Positions 1 to 8,852 of a stretch of DNA of 64,000 nucleotides are shown here, piece by piece. The notes under the pieces were generated by a model that worked only from the letters and a program-made list of their open reading frames with translations, was not told the origin of the DNA and did not search any database. The stretch is from Limimaricola cinnabarinus (lineage in GTDB: Bacteria > Pseudomonadota > Alphaproteobacteria > Rhodobacterales > Rhodobacteraceae), in contig NZ_KZ304952.1 in NCBI RefSeq assembly GCF_002723615.1, positions 1 through 64,000 of the forward strand, in the 5' to 3' direction. The translations under genes and the position numbers were made by a program. Numbering within the stretch: the first letter of the stretch is position 1; each line of letters starts with the position of its first letter.

Positions 1-352
1 CGATCGCCTCGGCGGGCGGCTCGGGCAAGGGCTCGGGCGCGGGCGGCGGCGGGGTCTCCTCGGCCGGGGCCTCGGGTGCGGGCGGCGGCGGGGCCGCTTC
101 GGCGGGCGCGTCCTGCGCCGCGTCGGGCGCGGGCGGGGTCTGTTCGGTCACGGGCGTCTCGGGCGCGGGCGGCACCTCGGTCTGCGGCTGCGGCGAGGTG
201 GCGGCGACAAGGGCCGCGTATTCCTCGCCCGACACGACCGAGACGGGGGCCACGTCGAATTCCAGAGGCTCGCTGTCGAGCCCCCAGCCCATGACGAGCC
301 AGATGAGCAGGCCGGCATGGCCGATGCCCGAGATGTAGCCCCCCGCGCTCAT
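1..352 (-). CDS. tolA: TolA-like energy transducer, N-terminal part (cut by window edge)
   Basis: Reading the minus strand from ATG at 352 gives an open frame that leaves the window at base 1, so only about 117 residues are visible. The N-terminus is short with one hydrophobic segment (about residues 10-22, GIGHAGLLIWLVMGW), followed by a Pro/Ala/Glu-rich low-complexity linker, as expected for TolA, which spans the periplasm between TolQR and TolB/Pal. It lies 12 bases after tolR in the same direction, which decides the call. The C-terminal TolB/Pal-contact domain is not visible, so a generic TonB-like transducer cannot be excluded from sequence alone. Confidence 0.8.
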   Translation of the reverse strand, partial: MSAGGYISGIGHAGLLIWLVMGWGLDSEPLEFDVAPVSVVSGEEYAALVAATSPQPQTEVPPAPETPVTEQTPPAPDAAQDAPAEAAPPPPAPEAPAEETPPPPAPEPLPEPPAEAI

Positions 353-364
353 GACATCAGGCCC

Positions 365-859
365 TCAGCCGCCCGAGGGCAGCGCGGTCGGCGCGCCCGC
401 CCCGAAATCCGAGCCGCCCACATCCGTGACCAGCCCGATATTCGAGAAACCGCCCGCGTTAAGCGCGCCCATCACCTCGGCGACGCGGTTCCAGGCATTG
501 GCCCCGTCGGCGCGCAGGAAGATGCGGTTGCTCGTGCGCTCGGCGGCGATGGCCTGCAGCCGGGTGATCAGCTCGCCCTGCGGCACCTCGGTGGTCTGGA
601 TCATCAGCGCGCCCTCGGCGGTGACGGTGACGGTGAGCGGCTCTTCCTCGTCGGAGGGCAGCGCCGAGGCGGCGGTCTGCGGCAGCTCCACCGGCACGCC
701 GACGGTCATCAGCGGCGCCGCGACCATGAAGATGATCAAGAGCACCAGCATCACGTCGACGAAGGGCGTGATGTTGATCTCGGCCATCGGCTGCGCGCGG
801 CTGCGCCGCCGCCCGCGCCTGCTGCCGCCACCGCCCGATTTCATGACACCCGCGCCCAT
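365..859 (-). CDS. tolR: TolR, ExbD-family subunit of the Tol-Pal motor
   Basis: A 164-residue ExbD/TolR protein. TolR couples the inner-membrane proton channel made with TolQ to TolA, for outer-membrane constriction at division. After a basic Arg/Gly-rich start comes the diagnostic motif AEINITPFVDVMLVLLIIF (about residues 25-44), with the conserved membrane Asp that takes part in proton passage, and then a periplasmic domain of about 110 residues. It starts 1 base before the tolQ stop region and precedes tolA, the usual tolQRA order. The length is slightly above the family norm because of the Gly/Arg-rich N-terminal extension. Confidence 0.96.
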   Translation of the reverse strand: MGAGVMKSGGGGSRRGRRRSRAQPMAEINITPFVDVMLVLLIIFMVAAPLMTVGVPVELPQTAASALPSDEEEPLTVTVTAEGALMIQTTEVPQGELITRLQAIAAERTSNRIFLRADGANAWNRVAEVMGALNAGGFSNIGLVTDVGGSDFGAGAPTALPSGG

Positions 860-860
860 C

Positions 861-1535
861 TCAGCTGTCCAGCTGGCGCGACAGGATGGTCGAGAATTCG
901 TCGGCGAAGGCCTCGTAGCCGCCGATCAGCCGGTCGGCATCGGCCGAAAGCTTGTTGTAGAAGATCACCGCCGGGATCGCGGCCAGAAGGCCCAGGCCCG
1001 TGGCGAGCAGCGCCTCGGCGATGCCGGGGGCGACGACGGCGAGATTGGTGTTCTGCGCCTCGGCGATCTCGATGAAGGCGTTCATGATGCCGAAGACGGT
1101 GCCGAACAGGCCGACGAAGGGCGCGGTGGAGCCGGTGGTGGCAAGCACCGGCAGGCCGCGCTGGAGCCGCGAGGCCTCCTTGGCGATGGCCACGTCCATG
1201 CCGCGGTCGATCCGCGCCTGCGCGCCCGCGATCAGCCCGCCATCCTGGCGGTGCGAGCGGCGCCATTCGGTCATGCCGGCGACGAAGATGCGCTGCGAGG
1301 CGCCGCGCGGATCGGCGCCGATCTCGTCGAAGAGCTGGTCGAGCGGCTCGCCCGACCAGAAGGCGCGGTCGAAGCGCGCCGCCTCAGCGCGCGCGGCACG
1401 GTACTGGATCAGCTTGTCCACGATCACGGCCCAGCACCAGATCGAGGCCAGGATCAGCGCGATCATGACGAGTTTGACGGTGATCGTCGCGCGGGCGAAG
1501 AGCGCCCACATCGAAAAGTCTGCTACGTGATCCAT
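861..1535 (-). CDS. tolQ: TolQ, ExbB/MotA-family proton channel subunit
   Basis: A 224-residue protein with the ExbB/TolQ layout: a first membrane segment near residues 18-38, a cytoplasmic loop, then two more segments at about 130-155 and 165-190. The family block GLFGTVFGIMNAF followed by APGIAEALLATGLGLLAAIPAV is visible, including the conserved Thr and Pro that line the channel. With TolR it uses the proton gradient to energise TolA. It is the first gene of tolQRA and is preceded by a 175-base gap after ybgC, so it may have its own promoter as well as read-through from ybgC. Confidence 0.97.
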   Translation of the reverse strand: MDHVADFSMWALFARATITVKLVMIALILASIWCWAVIVDKLIQYRAARAEAARFDRAFWSGEPLDQLFDEIGADPRGASQRIFVAGMTEWRRSHRQDGGLIAGAQARIDRGMDVAIAKEASRLQRGLPVLATTGSTAPFVGLFGTVFGIMNAFIEIAEAQNTNLAVVAPGIAEALLATGLGLLAAIPAVIFYNKLSADADRLIGGYEAFADEFSTILSRQLDS

Positions 1536-1710
1536 CTGCCTGCTCTTTGGTGTCGCACGCGCGGCCTCTCGCGGGCCGCCTCAAGCGGCCTTAACCGATC
1601 CGGTCGGCGAAATCCACTTCGCGCTTCGCACGGAGGCGTGACAGCCGACAGGCCCCCGCCGCCCGAGACGCCCGGTTTCGGCGAAACTTCGCGCAAGCGT
1701 CGCCGCGGCC

Positions 1711-2106
1711 TCAACCGCGCGCCAGCACCTCGCGCAGCTCTGCAGGCAGCCGCGCGGGCCGGCCCGTGTCGGACAGGGCCACGAGCTGCACCCGCGCGCC
1801 GAAACAGGCGGTTTCGCCGCGGCGCACCGCCTGCTCGAGCGTGATCCGTGCGCCGCCGATCTCCACCAGCCGCGTTTCGACCGTCAGCAGGTCGTCGAAG
1901 CGCGCGGGCGTCAGGTAATCCGCTTCGAGACGCCGCACCGCGAAGACGATCCCGGTCTCGGATTTGAGCCGCGACTGGTCGATCCCGAGCCCGCGCACCC
2001 ATTCGGTGCGCGCCCGCTCGATGAATTTCAGGTAATTGGCGTAATAGACGATCCCGGCGAGATCGGTGTCCTCGTAATAGACGCGGATCTCGAAGCGGTG
2101 GCTCAT
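1711..2106 (-). CDS. ybgC: YbgC-type acyl-CoA thioesterase of the Tol-Pal cluster
   Basis: A 131-residue single-domain hotdog-fold protein. It carries the YbgC signature YYEDTDLAGIVYYANYLKFIERARTE in its first 35 residues, with the catalytic Asp in YEDTD and the conserved Tyr/Asn. The family hydrolyses short or acyl-carrier-bound acyl thioesters and is almost always next to tolQRAB. The start ATG overlaps the stop of the upstream gene by 4 bases (ATGA), so the two are translationally coupled. The Arg/Ala-rich C-terminus is ordinary for this family. Confidence 0.95.
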   Translation of the reverse strand: MSHRFEIRVYYEDTDLAGIVYYANYLKFIERARTEWVRGLGIDQSRLKSETGIVFAVRRLEADYLTPARFDDLLTVETRLVEIGGARITLEQAVRRGETACFGARVQLVALSDTGRPARLPAELREVLARG

Positions 2107-2726
2107 TGGCCCATCCGCGCGGCCAGCCGCAGCACTGTCGCCGGATCGTCGGAGGCGGCGGGCAGGACCGGGTCATAGGCCGCGCGGATGAGCGCCGCGA
2201 TCTCGGGCTTGAGCACCACCGTGCCGTCGGGCGCCGAGGCCAGCGGCGAGGTTTCGTCGAAGGCGCTTTCGGACCATGTCAGCATCGACAACACCGCCTG
2301 GCTCAGCGCCAGCACATCCGCCGGGGTTTCGAGCGCCTCGCCCTTCATCCGCAAGAACACGATCCCCGCCCGGATCGCGCCGTCGGGCTCGAAACGAAAG
2401 GCGCGGTACTGGCTCGCGTCGCCCGCCTCCAGCTTGGCAAGGAGGTCCGGCAGGCCCGGCACCAGCTTGTCGAGATCGGGGACGGCGGAAAGCTCGTCCC
2501 ATTCGCGGCAGAAGAAGACGAGCAGGTTCACGCCAAGCTCGGGATCGGTCTCGGCCATGTCGTGATCGGCGAGCTTGCACAGCGCCTGCAGCGCCGATTT
2601 CATCACGTCGAGCGTCTCGTCCTCGACCCCGAAGACGACCGGCGCGATCGGCCGGCCCCAGCGGGCGCACATGTAGCCGCCATCGCCACGGGTGAACATC
2701 GCCTCGACGGCTTTCGCATCCAGCAT
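2103..2726 (-). CDS. conserved protein of unknown function between ruvB and ybgC
   Basis: A 207-residue protein I do not recognise by name. The chosen ATG at 2726 has a strong Shine-Dalgarno (AGGAGG) 7 bases upstream; a longer frame exists but would start inside ruvB. The sequence is soluble, with no signal peptide or membrane segment. It has many acidic and hydrophobic positions, a cluster around CKLADHDMAETDPELGVNLL (about residues 47-66), and no obvious catalytic motif. It sits 64 bases downstream of ruvB and overlaps ybgC by 4 bases. I infer co-transcription with these genes but no function. Confidence 0.85.
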   Translation of the reverse strand: MLDAKAVEAMFTRGDGGYMCARWGRPIAPVVFGVEDETLDVMKSALQALCKLADHDMAETDPELGVNLLVFFCREWDELSAVPDLDKLVPGLPDLLAKLEAGDASQYRAFRFEPDGAIRAGIVFLRMKGEALETPADVLALSQAVLSMLTWSESAFDETSPLASAPDGTVVLKPEIAALIRAAYDPVLPAASDDPATVLRLAARMGQ

Positions 2727-2790
2727 GACCGGTCCTCCTGTTTCACGGGCGGGGATACGCCCCCGCGCCCCGCGCGTCCAGCCGGGCGCC

Positions 2791-3825
2791 TCAGTCGAAC
2801 AGCATGCCCTGGCTGTCGCCGGGGCCGCGCGGCACCGCCAGCCCCAGATGCCGCCACGCGGCATGGGCAAGCATCCGGCCGCGCGGCGTGCGCTGGATCA
2901 GCCCCTGTTGCAGCAAAAAGGGCTCGATCACCTCCTCCAGCGCGTCGCGGCTCTCCGACAGCGCGGCCGAAAGCGTCTCGATCCCCACCGGGCCGCCGCC
3001 ATAGGCCTCGGCGATGAGCCGAAGGTAGCGCCGGTCGGCCCCGTCGAGCCCCAGATCGTCGACGCCGAGGCGCGTCAGCGCGTTGTCGGCCAGCTCCTGC
3101 GTCACCCGGCCGTCGCCCTCGACCACCGCGAAATCGACGACCCGGCGCAACAGCCGCCCGGCGATGCGCGGCGTGCCGCGAGCGCGCCGCGCGATCTCGC
3201 GCGCGCCCTCGTCATCGGCGGGGGTGCCCAGCAGACGGGCGTTGCGGGTAACGATCTCGTGCAGCTCGTCCACGGTGTAGAATTGCAGCCGCGTCGGGAT
3301 GCCGAAGCGGTCGCGCAGCGGCGTGGTCAGCAGGCCGAGCCGGGTCGTGGCACCCACGAGCGTGAAGGGCTGCAGCTCGATCCGCACGGTGCGCGCGGCG
3401 GGCCCCTCCCCGATCACCAGATCGAGCGCGTAATCCTCGAGCGCCGGGTAGAGCACCTCTTCCACGGCGGGGTTGAGCCGGTGGATCTCGTCGATGAAGA
3501 GCACGTCGCGCGGTTCGAGATTGGTGAGGATCGCCGCGAGATCGCCCGCCTTGGCGAGCACCGGGCCCGAGGTCATGCGAAACCCCACCCCAAGCTCGCG
3601 CGAAATGATCTGCGCCAGCGTCGTCTTGCCCAGCCCCGGCGGGCCGTGGAACAGCGTGTGATCCATCGCCTCGCCGCGCTTGCGGGCGCTTTCGATGAAG
3701 ATGCGCAGATTGGCGCGCGCCTCGGCCTGTCCGATGAACTCCGAAAGCCCCTGCGGGCGCAGGGCGCGGTCGTGGTCCTCGGGAAGCCGCTCGGGGCGCA
3801 GCGCGGGATCGGGGGCGTCGGTCAT
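2791..3825 (-). CDS. ruvB: RuvB, Holliday junction branch-migration ATPase
   Basis: A 344-residue AAA+ helicase that drives branch migration of Holliday junctions together with RuvA and hands them to RuvC. Visible motifs are Walker [10 protein letters not shown] near residue 60, Walker [11 protein letters not shown] near 110, sensor 1 GATTRLG, and the arginine-finger region LRDRFG. The C-terminal winged helix includes [17 protein letters not shown]. The length and start match the family. It follows ruvA by 49 bases in the canonical ruvC-ruvA-ruvB order. Confidence 0.98.
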   Translation of the reverse strand: MTDAPDPALRPERLPEDHDRALRPQGLSEFIGQAEARANLRIFIESARKRGEAMDHTLFHGPPGLGKTTLAQIISRELGVGFRMTSGPVLAKAGDLAAILTNLEPRDVLFIDEIHRLNPAVEEVLYPALEDYALDLVIGEGPAARTVRIELQPFTLVGATTRLGLLTTPLRDRFGIPTRLQFYTVDELHEIVTRNARLLGTPADDEGAREIARRARGTPRIAGRLLRRVVDFAVVEGDGRVTQELADNALTRLGVDDLGLDGADRRYLRLIAEAYGGGPVGIETLSAALSESRDALEEVIEPFLLQQGLIQRTPRGRMLAHAAWRHLGLAVPRGPGDSQGMLFD

Positions 3826-3874
3826 CTCATCGTCCTAAGCATCGGGCGGGCGCGGTGTAAGTGGGCGCGGCAAC

Positions 3875-4570
3875 TCACCGCTCCTTGGGCGCGAGCTTGC
3901 GCAGCGCGGCGCGGATCAGCATTGCCGTGTCGGCCTTCGGGTCCTCATGCGCGGTTTCGGCCACGGCGGCGGCGGCCTCGGACAGCCCATAGCCGAGATT
4001 GCCCAGCGCCGAGAGCGCCTCGGCCTGCGCCGCGGCGTTGCCCTCGTCCTTCTTCTTCGCGGCCTTCTTCGCGGGTTTCGGCGCGGGCGCATCGGCGGGC
4101 GCGTCGTCGATCACCGCATCGGCCTCATGGCCCGGCATCGCCGCGGGCTGCGCGCCCATCGCCATGATCGAGGGCGCCTTGTCCTTGAGCTCATTGACCA
4201 CGCGCTGCGCCGTCTTGGGGCCGACCCCCTTGGCGCGCGCCACCGCCGACCAGTCGGAGATGGCGATGGCGCGGCTCAGCCCGTCCGCGCCCAGCGCGCC
4301 GAGAATGGCGAGCGACGCCTTGGCGCCGATCCCCTGCACCGTGAGCAGCAGCCGGTGCCACTCCTTCTCCACCAGCGTCGGAAAGCCGAAGAGTTGCAGG
4401 ATGTCCTCGCGCACCAGAAGCTCGGTATAGAGCGCCACCGCCTCGCCCGGACCGGGCAGCTGCGCCAGCACCCGGTCGGAGACATAGACCACGTAGCCCA
4501 CGCCGCGCACGTCGATCAGCACGTGATCGGCGGCGCGGTATTCGAGCCGTCCGGCGATGCGTCCGATCAT
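3875..4570 (-). CDS. ruvA: RuvA, Holliday junction-binding subunit
   Basis: A 231-residue RuvA. Domain I starts [12 protein letters not shown]; domain II has helix-hairpin-helix motifs ([13 protein letters not shown] and [19 protein letters not shown]); domain III at the C-terminus ([19 protein letters not shown]) binds RuvB. The linker between II and III is longer than usual, Ala/Pro/Lys-rich and low-complexity (about residues 150-185). ATG at 4570 is chosen because it gives the canonical N-terminus and a 4-base overlap with the ruvC stop; the frame stays open further upstream but only as an antisense artefact over ruvC. Confidence 0.97.
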   Translation of the reverse strand: MIGRIAGRLEYRAADHVLIDVRGVGYVVYVSDRVLAQLPGPGEAVALYTELLVREDILQLFGFPTLVEKEWHRLLLTVQGIGAKASLAILGALGADGLSRAIAISDWSAVARAKGVGPKTAQRVVNELKDKAPSIMAMGAQPAAMPGHEADAVIDDAPADAPAPKPAKKAAKKKDEGNAAAQAEALSALGNLGYGLSEAAAAVAETAHEDPKADTAMLIRAALRKLAPKER

Positions 4571-5088
4571 GCGCGCGCCCTCCCCGCCTCGGCCCGCGCG
4601 ACGGCGGCGGCGAAATGGCCCGCCGATTGCAGGTGATGCGCATGGCAGATCGCGATGGCGAGCGCGTCGGCGGCGTCGGCGCTGTCGAGCTTCACGCCCG
4701 GAAGTTGCAGCTTCACCATGTGCTGCACCTGCGCCTTGGCGGCGGCGCCGTTGCCGACCACGGCCTTCTTGATGGTCGAGGGCATGTATTCGCCCACCGC
4801 CAGCCCCGCCTCGGCCGGGATCATCAGCGCGATGCCGCGCGCCTGGCCGAGCTTGAGCGTCCCCGCCCCGTCGGAGTTGACGAAGACATGCTCCACCGCG
4901 GCCGCCTGGGGGCCATGTTCGGCGATCACCGCGCGCAGCTGGTGCGCCAGCGACAAGAGCCGCTCGGCCAGATCGTCGCCCTCGGAATGGCAGGTGCCGT
5001 TGGCAATATGGCGCAACCGCGCGCCGGTGCTTTCGATCACGCCCCAGCCGAGATTGCGCAAACCCGGATCGATACCGATGACTCGCAT
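4567..5088 (-). CDS. ruvC: RuvC, Holliday junction resolvase
   Basis: A 173-residue RNase H-fold endonuclease that resolves Holliday junctions. The catalytic acidic residues are in place: Asp in [14 protein letters not shown] at the N-terminus, Glu in [10 protein letters not shown], and the C-terminal Asp pair in [15 protein letters not shown]. It is the first gene of ruvCAB and its stop overlaps the ruvA start by 4 bases. The 135 bases upstream, before the next gene on the same strand, must hold the operon promoter. I saw no convincing full LexA box there. Confidence 0.97.
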   Translation of the reverse strand: MRVIGIDPGLRNLGWGVIESTGARLRHIANGTCHSEGDDLAERLLSLAHQLRAVIAEHGPQAAAVEHVFVNSDGAGTLKLGQARGIALMIPAEAGLAVGEYMPSTIKKAVVGNGAAAKAQVQHMVKLQLPGVKLDSADAADALAIAICHAHHLQSAGHFAAAVARAEAGRARA

Positions 5089-5223
5089 GTGCCCCCATCC
5101 GCCGATCGCGACTGCCCTGCGCCCCGGCCCTTGTTCTACGTGGTTTTTCCGATCCCTAGCACAAAGGGCGAACGCAAGCCATGGGGCGATGACAATGGGG
5201 CGCCGGGCGATGGCGGGATATCC

Positions 5224-7257
5224 TCACAGGCCGAGCCGGGCGATCTCCTCGGCCAGCTGGCGCTGCATGTAGGGCTTGGCGAGGCGCGGCAGGTCGAGCG
5301 AGGCGCCCTCGGGCAGCTCGGCATAGCCGGTGGCCAGCAGGATCGGCAGGCCGGGGCGCAGCTCGCGCGCGCGGCGCGACAGCTCGCCGCCATTCATGCG
5401 CGGCATCGAGTAATCGGTGATCATCAGGTCGATCGGCGCGTCGCCTTCGAGCACCGAGAGCGCCTGCGGCCCGGAGCTCGCCTGGATGACGTGATGCCCC
5501 AGATCCTCCAGCAGATCGACGCTGCTCATCGCGATCAGCGCGTCGTCGTCGACGAAAAGAATGCGCAAGGCGCCGCCCTGCCGATGCGTGGCGGCGACAG
5601 CGGGCGCGGCGCGTGCCGCGGCGGGCATTTCGGCGGCGGGCAGCCACAGCTCGGCCCGCGTGCCCGCGCCGGGCCGGCTCGACAGGCGCAGCGCGCCGTG
5701 AAGCTGCTGGGCGAGACCGTGGATCATCGACAGGCCGAGCCCGGTGCCCTTGCCCAGCTCCTTGGTCGAGAAGAAGGGCTGCGTCGCCTGCTCGAGCGTC
5801 GCGGCGTCCATGCCGGTCCCGGTGTCGCTGACCGAAAGCCGCAGATAGGCGCCTTGGGCCAGATCGCCCTCCCCCGCGGCTTCGGCCAGATCGACCGCGA
5901 TGGCGAGCCGGCCGCCATCGGGCATCGCGTCGCGCGCGTTCACCGCGAGATTGAGAAGGGCGAGGTCGAACTGGGTGCCGTCGACCTGGGCCGAGGGCAG
6001 GCCTTCGGGCAGATCGAAGCTCAGCTCGATGTCGTCCCCGACCGAGCGGCGCAACAGCTCCTCGGAGCCGCGCACCAGCTCGGCCAGGTCGCGCGGCTCG
6101 ACCTTGAGCTCCTGGCGGCGCGCAAAGGCCAGAAGCCGCTGGGTCAGCGCCGCGCCGCGCTGCGCGCCCTGGATCGCGCCATCGATCAGCCGGGTTGCGC
6201 GCGCATCCTCGCCGACATGGCGCGACAGCAGGTCGAGATTGCCCAGCACCGCCATCAGCAGGTTGTTGAAATCATGCGCCACGCCACCGGTCAGCTGGCC
6301 GATCGCCTCCATCTTCTGGCTTTGCAGCAGCTGTCCCTCGGTGCGCTCGCGCTGCCGGATCTCGTCGAGCATGCGGGCATGGGCCTGCTCCAGCTCGGCG
6401 GTGCGCGCGGCGACGCGGCGTTCGAGATCCTCGGTCTGTTCGCGCTGGCTGGCTTCGGCGCTCTTGCGGGCGGTGACATCGGCGGTCAGCCCGACGAGCC
6501 GCACCGCGCCGTCCGGCTCCCGCTCGATCCGCGCCGTGGCCTCGGCCCAGCGCAGGCTGCCATCGGGGCGGATGTGCCGGAACTCGGCGCGATACTCGCC
6601 GCTGCCGCCGATCGCCGCCTCGACGGTGCCGATCACCCCGGGCCTGTCCTCGGGATGCAGGCTCGCCAGAAAATCCTCGTAGCCGAAGGGCTCGCCCTCG
6701 CTGCGCCCGAAGATCTCGCGCATCATGGGCGTGACGGTGAGCAGCTTCGTTTCGGGGTGAAGCTGCCACATGCCCAGCCGCCCGGCGGAAAGCGCGCTGC
6801 GCAGCGTGTCCTCGCTGCGGCGCAGCCGCTCGACGGCGGCGCGGGTCTCGAACTGCCGCTCGCGTCCGCGCCGCGCCGCGCGCGCGACGCTGGCGAAGGT
6901 CGTGGCGTGAAAGGGCCGTTCGAGAAAGGTGACGTTGCCGAGAAGCTCCGACAGCCGCGCGGCTTCGGGGTTGCGCTCGGGCCCGCCGCCATGGCGGGTC
7001 AGCACGACGAAGGGCAGCGCCGACCAGCTCGGCTGCGCCGCGACCGCCGCCGCGAGCGGGCCGAGATCGGCATGGCGCACCGCCTCCTCGGTCAGGATGC
7101 CGAAGGCGGCATCCGCATCCAGCGCGCCGACGAAACGGTCGAGATCGGGGCAGATCTCGGCGGGCTGGCCGATCTCCGACAGCAGCGTGGCGGCGAGACG
7201 CGCATCGCGCCCGCCGGGCATGAAGATCAGCGCCGGCGCGTCACCGGGGCAGGTCAT
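5224..7257 (-). CDS. hybrid histidine kinase (PAS, HisKA, HATPase, receiver)
   Basis: A 677-residue soluble sensor kinase. Residues 1-130 look like a receiver fold without a phospho-acceptor Asp (pseudo-receiver). A PAS/PAC domain at about 150-265 follows (GMWQLHPETKLLTVTPMMREIFG, then VGLTADVTARKSAE), then a coiled coil (270-312). The HisKA domain has His328 in GGVAHDFNNLL, and the HATPase has an N box near 438 and G boxes DTGTGMD and GKGTGLGLS. The C-terminal receiver (565-677) keeps Asp615 (MITDYSMPRMNG). Its start overlaps the end of the upstream KaiC-like gene by 17 bases, which argues for one operon and a shared pathway. No membrane segment is present, so the input is cytoplasmic. Confidence 0.93.
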   Translation of the reverse strand: MTCPGDAPALIFMPGGRDARLAATLLSEIGQPAEICPDLDRFVGALDADAAFGILTEEAVRHADLGPLAAAVAAQPSWSALPFVVLTRHGGGPERNPEAARLSELLGNVTFLERPFHATTFASVARAARRGRERQFETRAAVERLRRSEDTLRSALSAGRLGMWQLHPETKLLTVTPMMREIFGRSEGEPFGYEDFLASLHPEDRPGVIGTVEAAIGGSGEYRAEFRHIRPDGSLRWAEATARIEREPDGAVRLVGLTADVTARKSAEASQREQTEDLERRVAARTAELEQAHARMLDEIRQRERTEGQLLQSQKMEAIGQLTGGVAHDFNNLLMAVLGNLDLLSRHVGEDARATRLIDGAIQGAQRGAALTQRLLAFARRQELKVEPRDLAELVRGSEELLRRSVGDDIELSFDLPEGLPSAQVDGTQFDLALLNLAVNARDAMPDGGRLAIAVDLAEAAGEGDLAQGAYLRLSVSDTGTGMDAATLEQATQPFFSTKELGKGTGLGLSMIHGLAQQLHGALRLSSRPGAGTRAELWLPAAEMPAAARAAPAVAATHRQGGALRILFVDDDALIAMSSVDLLEDLGHHVIQASSGPQALSVLEGDAPIDLMITDYSMPRMNGGELSRRARELRPGLPILLATGYAELPEGASLDLPRLAKPYMQRQLAEEIARLGL

Positions 7258-8740
7258 CCTTGCGGACCTCCATCAGGGGCTCGCTCGACCCGACGAAATC
7301 CGGCACGCCGCGCAGGACGCCCTGGAACCCGTGCAGCGGGTCGCCCAGTTCGAGCCCCGCCTGCGAGATGCGAAATTCGCGGATCGTGTCCTCATGCGGG
7401 CCGGTGCGCTTCTTGATCACCGAGACCGCCCGGCGCACCTTGCCCAAGGCCTCGAAATAGCGCAGCAAAATGACCGTGTCGGCGATGTAGGTGACGTCGA
7501 ACGGCGATTGCATGTCGCCGACCAGCCCGTGCTGCGCCACGGTCAGATAGGTGCTCGTGCCCTGCCGGTTGAGAAACTGCAGCAGCTCGTGGATATGCAG
7601 CACGAGCGCGTTTTCCTGCGGCATCGCGGCCTTGTAGCCGTTCATGCTGTCGATGATCACCGTGTGCACGCCGTCATGGGTGACGCTGTCGCGCACCCTT
7701 TGGGCGAACTCGCCGGGCGACATCTCGGCCGCGTCGACCTGCTCGACCAGCAGCGCGCCGCTCCTGCGCAGGGCGGCGATATCCATGCCCATCTTCAAAA
7801 AGCGCGCCTCCAGCAGGCCCAGCTCCTCGTCGAAGCAGAACAGCGCCGCCTTCTCGCCGCGCGCGATGGCCGCGCAGGCGAATTGCAGCGCCACGAGGCT
7901 CTTGCCGGTGCCGGCGGGGCCGAGCACCAGCGTGCTCGATCCGCGATCTATGCCGCCGCCGAGCAGACGGTCGAACGCCTCCAGCCCGCTCGATTGCGGG
8001 CTGCGGTCATAGCCGGTGCGGTGCTCCAGCGCCACGAGCCGCGGAAACACCTCGATGCCGCCGGTCTTGATGGCGAAGTCGTGAAAGCCGCCGCGGTAGC
8101 GCTGGCCGCGATACTTGGTGACGCGCAGCCGGCGGCGCTCGGCACCGTAATCGGGCGCCAGCTCCTCAAGCTTGACCACCCCGTGCACGACGCTGTGCAC
8201 CGTGCGGTCGCGCATCTCGGCCGTCAGATCGTCGAGCATCATGACGGTCGCGTCCTGCCGGGCGAAATAATGCTTCATGGCAAGGATCTGGCGGCGATAG
8301 CGCAGCGAGCCCTGCGCCAGCAGGCGGATCTCGGAGAGGCTGTCGATCACCACGCGCTGCGGGCGCACGCGCTCGAAGGCCGCGAAGATCTGCCGCGTCG
8401 CCTCGCCCAGTTCGAGATCCGAGGAATAGAGCAGGCTCTGCTGCTGGTCGGCATCGAGCAGGCTCTCGGCCGGGACCACCTCGAAGACGGAGATCTCCGG
8501 GCCGAGCGTCCAGCCATGCGAGGCGGCGCTGTCGCGCAACTCCTCTTCGGTCTCCGACAGGGTGATGTAGAGGCAGGTCTCGCCCTGCTCCGCGCCTTCG
8601 AGCAGGAAGCGCAGGGCGGTCGTGGTCTTGCCGGTGCCGGGTGCGCCCTCGACGAGAAAGACATGGCGGCGGGTCAGCCCTCCCGCCAGCACGTTGTCGA
8701 GCCCCGGCACGCCGGTGCGCGCAAAATCCCTTGATGTCAT
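7241..8740 (-). CDS. KaiC-like two-domain RecA-superfamily ATPase
   Basis: A 499-residue protein (ATG at 8740, preceded by AAGGA; a GTG at 8767 is an alternative start). It has tandem KaiC domains: Walker A GAPGTGKT at residues 32-39 and GPAGTGKS at 274-281, each followed by catalytic acidic residues (SETEEE and FDEE). In cyanobacterial KaiC the CII domain autophosphorylates on an adjacent Ser-Thr pair; the aligned positions here are Thr417-Tyr418 (DVTYIADT). No kaiA or kaiB is in the window. Proteobacterial KaiC homologues are often linked to histidine kinases and stress traits, as here. I infer a signalling ATPase rather than a true clock. Confidence 0.92.
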   Translation of the reverse strand: MTSRDFARTGVPGLDNVLAGGLTRRHVFLVEGAPGTGKTTTALRFLLEGAEQGETCLYITLSETEEELRDSAASHGWTLGPEISVFEVVPAESLLDADQQQSLLYSSDLELGEATRQIFAAFERVRPQRVVIDSLSEIRLLAQGSLRYRRQILAMKHYFARQDATVMMLDDLTAEMRDRTVHSVVHGVVKLEELAPDYGAERRRLRVTKYRGQRYRGGFHDFAIKTGGIEVFPRLVALEHRTGYDRSPQSSGLEAFDRLLGGGIDRGSSTLVLGPAGTGKSLVALQFACAAIARGEKAALFCFDEELGLLEARFLKMGMDIAALRRSGALLVEQVDAAEMSPGEFAQRVRDSVTHDGVHTVIIDSMNGYKAAMPQENALVLHIHELLQFLNRQGTSTYLTVAQHGLVGDMQSPFDVTYIADTVILLRYFEALGKVRRAVSVIKKRTGPHEDTIREFRISQAGLELGDPLHGFQGVLRGVPDFVGSSEPLMEVRKDDLPR

Positions 8741-8852
8741 CCGAGCCGATCCTTTGAGCCGATGCACGGCTCCTACCAGCTTTGCCTGACAGCAGAAAGA
8801 CGGATCGCGCCGGGTGCCGCGCGGGACGTCACGGCCCCGCGCGGCCCTGTCG

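Noticed and set aside
5089-5223. LexA (SOS) box upstream of ruvCAB
   Set aside because: A GTTC half-site occurs at 5133-5136, but the second half at the alphaproteobacterial 7-base spacing reads TTTT. I do not call a LexA site on one half.
4615-7416. long open frame of about 930 codons on the plus strand
   Set aside because: It is opposite ruvC and the hybrid kinase, with shadow-frame composition and no recognisable domain.
7241-8740. complete circadian clock (kaiABC)
   Set aside because: Only a KaiC-like gene is present; no kaiA or kaiB is in the window and the phospho-site pair is changed.
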